Shown here in pieces: positions 17,473 to 23,064 of a DNA stretch of 23,064 bases. The stretch covers positions 1 through 23,064 of the forward strand of contig DASRVH010000037.1 of assembly GCA_035655155.1 (NCBI GenBank), read 5' to 3'. The stretch's first letter is position 1, and each line of letters opens with the position of its first letter. The DNA comes from Lentisalinibacter sp035655155. GTDB lineage: Bacteria > Pseudomonadota > Gammaproteobacteria > Steroidobacterales > Woeseiaceae. Under the pieces are notes generated by a model. It did not search any database. It worked only from the letters and a program-made list of their open reading frames with translations, and was not told the DNA's origin. A program made the translations under genes and the position numbers.

Positions 17473-17775
17473 ATGCATCTCACCCCCAGGGAAAAAGACA
17501 AGCTGCTGATATCGCTGGCCGCGATGGTCGCCCGCAACCGCCTGGCACGGGGCGTGAAGCTGAACCACCCGGAGGCCGTAGCGCTCATCTCCGACTTCGT
17601 CGTCGAGGGAGCCCGTGACGGCAAGTCCGTGGCCACGCTGATGGCCGAAGGCGCGCAGGTGCTGACCCGCGAGCAGGTCATGGAAGGCATCCCGGAGATG
17701 ATCCACGACGTGCAGGTGGAGGCCACCTTCCCGGACGGCACCAAGCTGGTCACCGTCCACGAGCCTATCCGCTAG
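17473..17775 (+). CDS. ureA: Urease gamma subunit UreA
   Basis: The 100-residue protein MHLTPREKDKLLISLAA is the canonical bacterial gamma subunit in both length and start. Family hallmarks are ARGVKLNHPEAVALISDF (35-52), VATLMAEGAQVLTREQVMEG (63-82) and the end HEPIR. It packs against UreB and UreC in the (abc)3 urease trimer in the cytosol. The frame is open nine codons upstream to a GTG, but GAGGACAGGGA just before this ATG and the family start favour 17473. It begins 14 nt after the ureD stop. Confidence 0.96.
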   Translation: MHLTPREKDKLLISLAAMVARNRLARGVKLNHPEAVALISDFVVEGARDGKSVATLMAEGAQVLTREQVMEGIPEMIHDVQVEATFPDGTKLVTVHEPIR

Positions 17776-17809
17776 AACCCATCCGCTAAACCCGAGCAAG
17801 GAGGCGAGC

Positions 17810-18114
17810 ATGATCCCCGGCGAAATCTTCCCCGCCGACGGCGAGATCGAGATCAACGCGGGCGCCGAGGCGGTCACCGTCACCGTTGCCAACACCGGCG
17901 ACCGGCCCATCCAGGTGGGTTCGCACTACCACTTCTTCGAGACCAACGGCGCGCTCGACTTCGACCGGGATGCCGCCCGCGGCCGACGCCTCGACATCGC
18001 CGCCGGCACGGCGGTGCGCTTCGAGCCGGGCCAGAGCCGCGACGTCACCCTGGTGCCCATCGTCGGCGACCGTAAGATCTTCGGCTTCAACCAGCAGATC
18101 ATGGGAGACCTCTG

Positions 18115-18115
<1 letters not shown>
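17810..18115 (+). CDS. ureB: Urease beta subunit UreB
   Basis: The 101-residue protein MIPGEIFPADGEIEIN is the standard beta subunit. Conserved stretches are VANTGDRPIQVGSHYHFFE (28-46), ALDFDRDAARGRRLDIAAGT and GFNQQIMGDL at the end. UreB is the small subunit that braces the active-site flap of UreC. A near-perfect AAGGAGG lies 6 nt before the ATG, after a 34-nt gap from ureA. The TGA stop shares its last base with the ureC ATG (TGATG), an overlap typical of tightly coupled subunits. Confidence 0.96.
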
Positions 18116-19824
<1,709 letters not shown>

Positions 19825-19844
19825 GCGGGCCGGCTGTCGCAACG

Positions 19845-20324
19845 ATGAACCCGCCGCGGGCACAGCGCGTCATCGCCGATCCCCCGGCGGACGCCGACGT
19901 GGTGGAGCTCGACTACGACGCCCGCCACCGCCGCCGCATCGCCATGCGCACCGAATGCGGGCGGGAGTTCCTGCTGGACCTGCCGAAAACCGTCGCGCTG
20001 GCGGACGGCGACGGCCTGGCGCTCAGCGACGGCACCGCGGTGCGGGTGCGGGCGAAGCCCGAGCGGGTCATCGACGTCCGTGCGGAATCGCCCGAGCAGC
20101 TGCTGCGCATCGCCTGGCACCTGGGCAACCGGCACCTGCCCACGCAGATCCTGGGCGAGACCCTCCGCATCCGCTACGACCACGTCATCCTGGACATGCT
20201 CGCGGGTCTCGGCGCCGAGACCCGCACGACGGATGCGCCGTTCCACCCGGAGGGCGGCGCCTATGCGGGTCATTCGCATCACTCGCACGACGACCGCGAT
20301 GGCGAGGGCCGCGGCCATGAGTGA
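19845..20324 (+). CDS. ureE: Urease nickel metallochaperone UreE
   Basis: The 159-residue protein has the two UreE domains: an N-terminal peptide-binding beta domain (VVELDYDARHRRRIAMRTE, then GREFLLDLPKTVALADGDGL) and the C-terminal metal-binding domain (LRIAWHLGNRHLPTQI, then RIRYDHVILDML). It ends in a His/Asp-rich tail, HSHHSHDDRDGEGRGHE, expected to bind extra nickel. UreE hands nickel to UreG in the activation complex. The start, 20 nt after the ureC stop, has no strong Shine-Dalgarno; the frame is open far upstream inside ureC, but the family N-terminus decides. The last 8 nt overlap ureF. Confidence 0.93.
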   Translation: MNPPRAQRVIADPPADADVVELDYDARHRRRIAMRTECGREFLLDLPKTVALADGDGLALSDGTAVRVRAKPERVIDVRAESPEQLLRIAWHLGNRHLPTQILGETLRIRYDHVILDMLAGLGAETRTTDAPFHPEGGAYAGHSHHSHDDRDGEGRGHE

Positions 20325-20996
20325 AGCCCTCTTCCGCCTGATGTCCTGGCTCTCGCCCGCGTATCCGGTGGGCGCGTACGCGTTCTCCCACGGCCTCGAA
20401 TACGCGGTCGACGCCGGCCTGGTCCGCGACCGGGACGGCGCCCGGGACTGGATCGGCACCGTCATGTCGGTGGGCAACGGCTATGCGGATCTCGTGTTCG
20501 TCGGCGCCGCCTGTGACATCGACGCCGGCCGACCGACCGCGCCGGGCGAACTGCGCGGACTCAACGAACTCGCACTCGCCTTCCAGGGCACGGCCGAACT
20601 GCGCCTCGAGAGCACGGCCCAGGGACGCGCATTCGCGAGCGTCACGGCAGACGCCTGGCCCTGCGCGGCCACCGCGGCGCTCGCGCAACTGGCCCGGGAC
20701 GAGATCGTCCACGCCGTCGCCGTGGGCGCGGTGGCGCGGAGCCACGGCATCGGCCGGACGGCGACACTCACCGCCTACGCCCACGCCTACGCGGCGAACC
20801 TGGTATCGGCCGCGGTGCGGCTGATCCCGCTGGGCCAGACCGACGGCCAGCGCATCACCGCCGAGCTGATGCCGGTCTGCCTCGCGGCGGTCGAACGGGC
20901 GGCGGCCACGCCGGTGGACGAGGTCTCCTCGTCGACGCCGATGGTCGACGTCGCCTCCATGAAACACGAAGTCCAGTACACGAGGTTATTCCGGTC

Positions 20997-21000
<4 letters not shown>
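20317..21000 (+). CDS. ureF: Urease accessory protein UreF
   Basis: The 227-residue protein begins MSEALFRLMSWLSPAYPVGAYAFSHGLEYAV, the conserved UreF N-terminus, and ends with the family signature MKHEVQYTRLFRS, whose last residues contact UreG. It is all-helical and serves as a gate that controls UreG GTPase activity and transfer of nickel to UreC through UreD. The start overlaps the end of ureE by 8 nt, with GAGGG about 9 nt upstream. The stop overlaps the ureG ATG (ATGA). Alternative frames in this stretch are shadows. Confidence 0.95.
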
Positions 21001-21605
<605 letters not shown>

Positions 21606-21659
21606 ACACCCCGTTGCCTGCTGGCGCGTCAGCAGAGCGTCGGCCCGCCGCGCGCGGCC

Positions 21660-21836
21660 TCAGAACTCGTCGTTCTCCGCCTCGTCGGCCTCGGCCGGAT
21701 TCTCGACCGGATAATGGCCCGCGTGCTGGCGCAGTTCGCGCACGATCCCGGTCACGCCGGACGTCGTCATCTGCCGGTTGAGCGTATCGTCGAGGTCGTA
21801 TTCGTCGAGCGGGCTGGTATCTTCGTGGTCTTTCAC
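21660..21836 (-). CDS. Small acidic protein of unknown function (58 aa)
   Basis: A minus-strand frame starts with GTG (complement of 21834-21836) and ends at TGA (21660-21662). GGAGGG (complement of 21844-21849) lies exactly 7 nt upstream, one of the better ribosome binding sites in the window. The product begins MKDHEDTSPLDEYDLDDTLN and has 16 Asp/Glu against 4 Lys/Arg, acidic at both ends, with a possible short amphipathic helix in the middle (GIVRELRQHAG). I do not recognise it. It is convergent with ureG and divergent from the CmcJ-like gene across 125 nt. The RBS, frame and position in an otherwise empty 356-nt gap support a real gene; homologues have not been checked. Confidence 0.6.
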   Translation of the reverse strand: MKDHEDTSPLDEYDLDDTLNRQMTTSGVTGIVRELRQHAGHYPVENPAEADEAENDEF

Positions 21837-21961
21837 GGTTCGGCCCTCCGATTGCGGTTTGCGGTTCGAACCCCGAGATTTCTACGGCAGAAGCCACGCT
21901 GACGCCGAGAACTGCATCACAACCCGAGCGAGCCCACCGACACGGCACAGGGAGAGACACG

Positions 21962-22801
21962 ATGACGAAACCCGCCGGTAGCCTCGGCGCAGACCCGATC
22001 ACCGCCAGGCTGAAATTCCTGGCCGATCTCGACGGGCCGCTCGCCTACGTACCCTCGAAAGGCGGCGGCGACAGCACCGAACACCTCGGCAATTTCACCA
22101 CCCGGGAGGTCGCCGTCCACGACGCCCGGTCGCATCTGCCCGACACCCGTCTCGACGCCGAGGGCTTCATGCTGGTCGCGCAGCCGACGGCGGTCACCGA
22201 TTTCCATGACGACGAGCAGATCGAGGCGGTGCATCACGAAGAGGTCAGGACGCTGCTGACCCGGCTCACCGGCGCGGCACGGGTCGAGATCTTCGACGAC
22301 ACCCGCCGTGCCTCGTCCCTCGAGCGCCAGCGCGAGCGCAATATTCGAGACCCGGCGGTCATCGTGCACAACGACTACACCGCGCGCTCCGGGGTGAAGC
22401 GTCTGCGCGACCACTACGCAGACGCACCGGAGGAAGCGGAACGCCTGCTCGCGCGGCGCTTCGCCATCATCAACGTCTGGCGCTCGACCGCCGGAGCCGT
22501 GCTGAATCATCCGCTGGTGCTGGCCGATGCGACGACCGTCAGGGAGGAAGACCTCGTGGCCGTGGAACGCCGCGGCGAGGACCGCATCGGCGAACTGCAG
22601 GTGGCGCTGCAGCACCCGGAGCAGCGCTGGTACTACTATCCGCGCATGCAGCCGGATGAGGCGCTGGTGTTCAAGACCTTCGACTCCGCCACCGACGGGC
22701 GTACGCGGTTCACGCTGCACTCCTCGTTCGATGATCCCTCGGCGCCAGCCGGGGCGGCCCCGCGGGAGAGTCTCGAGACGCGGTGTCTGGTGTTTTTCTG
22801 A
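21962..22801 (+). CDS. CmcJ/NvfI family putative Fe(II)/2OG-type oxidoreductase
   Basis: The 279-residue protein fits the CmcJ/NvfI (GA4-desaturase-like) family: an N-terminal region with DFHDDEQIEAVHHEE (80-94), the iron-site His136-x-Asp138 in VHNDYT, AIINVWRS (168-175) and a distal RFTLHSSFDDP with His253 as likely third iron ligand. CmcJ takes part in cephamycin 7-alpha-methoxylation and NvfI in fungal meroterpenoid synthesis; bacterial members outside such clusters have unknown substrates, and no biosynthetic cluster is seen here. GGGAGAG lies 6 nt before the ATG. The gene appears to be a single transcription unit, ended by a REP pair 12 nt after its stop. Confidence 0.83.
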   Translation: MTKPAGSLGADPITARLKFLADLDGPLAYVPSKGGGDSTEHLGNFTTREVAVHDARSHLPDTRLDAEGFMLVAQPTAVTDFHDDEQIEAVHHEEVRTLLTRLTGAARVEIFDDTRRASSLERQRERNIRDPAVIVHNDYTARSGVKRLRDHYADAPEEAERLLARRFAIINVWRSTAGAVLNHPLVLADATTVREEDLVAVERRGEDRIGELQVALQHPEQRWYYYPRMQPDEALVFKTFDSATDGRTRFTLHSSFDDPSAPAGAAPRESLETRCLVFF

Positions 22802-22813
22802 GGGCAATTGCGT

Positions 22814-22869
22814 GTAGGAGGGGCTTTAGCCCCGATCCATCAAACAATCGGGCCTGAAGGCCCTCCTAC
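22814..22869. repeat. Inverted REP pair of two stem types in a convergent gap
   Basis: The plus unit (22814-22835) has the GGGGC/GCCCC stem with TTTA loop, and the minus unit (22848-22869) has GGGCC/GGCCC with TTCA loop. They are separated by 12 nt, heads outward. It fills the gap between two convergent genes, and the TAG of its right head is the stop codon of the alpha/beta hydrolase. Confidence 0.92.
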
Positions 22870-23064
22870 ATGGGGGGTAGCGCGGTGGGGGGTAGCGCGG
22901 TCGCCAGAAAATCCCGCAAGCCCTCCAGGTAGCGCTCCTCGCTCAGCACGTGGGCGCCGTTGTGGGGGCCGGACAGTTCCAGGAACTGGCGTGGCTCGCC
23001 GGCGGACTCGTAGATCTCGCGGCCGTGGTGGAAGGGCACGATGTCGTCGTCGCGGCTGTGGATG
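22866..23064 (-). CDS. Alpha/beta hydrolase, C-terminal fragment (cut by window edge)
   Basis: Only the last 65 residues are in the window. They show IHSRDDDIVPFHHG, the conserved strand and loop with the catalytic Asp of Bem46-like alpha/beta hydrolases, then FLELSGPHNGAH with the catalytic His, and a final helix SEERYLEGLRDFLAT. After the fold ends, the chain continues as TALPP repeated twice and Met, encoded by a 15-bp tandem duplication, and stops at a TAG that belongs to a REP element. The real 5' end and the nucleophile serine lie beyond the window. Substrate unknown. Confidence 0.82.
   Translation of the reverse strand, partial: IHSRDDDIVPFHHGREIYESAGEPRQFLELSGPHNGAHVLSEERYLEGLRDFLATALPPTALPPM
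22872..22901. repeat. Perfect 15-bp tandem duplication
   Basis: GGGGGGTAGCGCGGT occurs twice back to back (22872-22886 and 22887-22901). It is in frame in the hydrolase gene and encodes the TALPP pair at its extreme C-terminus, directly beside the REP pair. Confidence 0.95.

Noticed and set aside
21618..21635. CTGCTG/CAGCAG stem after ureG as an intrinsic terminator.
   Set aside because: The stem is only 6 bp and no T-run follows, so it does not meet the usual standard.

Overview
The window is GC-rich, gene-dense bacterial DNA. It holds 26 protein-coding genes (two cut by the window edges) and no tRNA, rRNA, CRISPR array or insertion sequence that I can see. Protein types (RhlE and RecQ helicases, YaiI/YqxD, HdeD, an AmpG-like MFS protein, DUF1499 and DUF1294 proteins) and abundant GTAG-headed REP palindromes fit a gammaproteobacterium, perhaps a Chromatiales- or Xanthomonadales-like lineage. 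That placement is inference from gene content, not a search.

Layout. 1-2270: an HdeD-like membrane protein (cut), a small four-helix membrane protein, and an exported PQQ-type aldose dehydrogenase facing it across a short divergent promoter region. 2272-6329, minus strand: a probable operon of an exported M20 metallopeptidase, a 796-residue fusion of an APH-type small-molecule kinase with a class III PLP enzyme, and dodecin. 6406-11175: mixed single genes (cold-shock/DUF1294 membrane protein, DUF1499 lipoprotein, PIN/NYN-like protein, MFS permease, metallophosphoesterase, YaiI). 11275-13133: an SDR-like protein lacking the catalytic tyrosine and a secreted eight-cysteine protein of unknown function with a near-consensus sigma-70 promoter. 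13356-16580: rhlE and recQ. 16577-21605: a complete urease cluster ureDABCEFG, whose ureD start codon overlaps the recQ stop. 21660-23064: a small acidic protein seen only from its strong ribosome binding site, a CmcJ/NvfI-type oxidoreductase, and the C-terminal end of an alpha/beta hydrolase.

How the genes work together. UreA, UreB and UreC form the nickel urease. UreD, UreF and UreG form the activation complex and UreE delivers nickel. No nickel or urea transporter is present in the window. The peptidase/kinase-PLP operon suggests release of a hydroxylated amino compound, its phosphorylation, and phospholyase-type breakdown; substrates are unknown.

The most striking non-coding signal is a family of REP palindromes at seven loci. 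They form inverted pairs with a nearly fixed 12-13 nt spacer, show compensatory stem changes, always lie 3' of genes and never in divergent promoter gaps, and in four cases supply the TAG stop codon of the adjacent gene. One locus has expanded into a 16-nt-period tandem array. The only stretch over 300 bases without an obvious large gene is 21606-21961, which holds the small acidic gene and a divergent promoter region.
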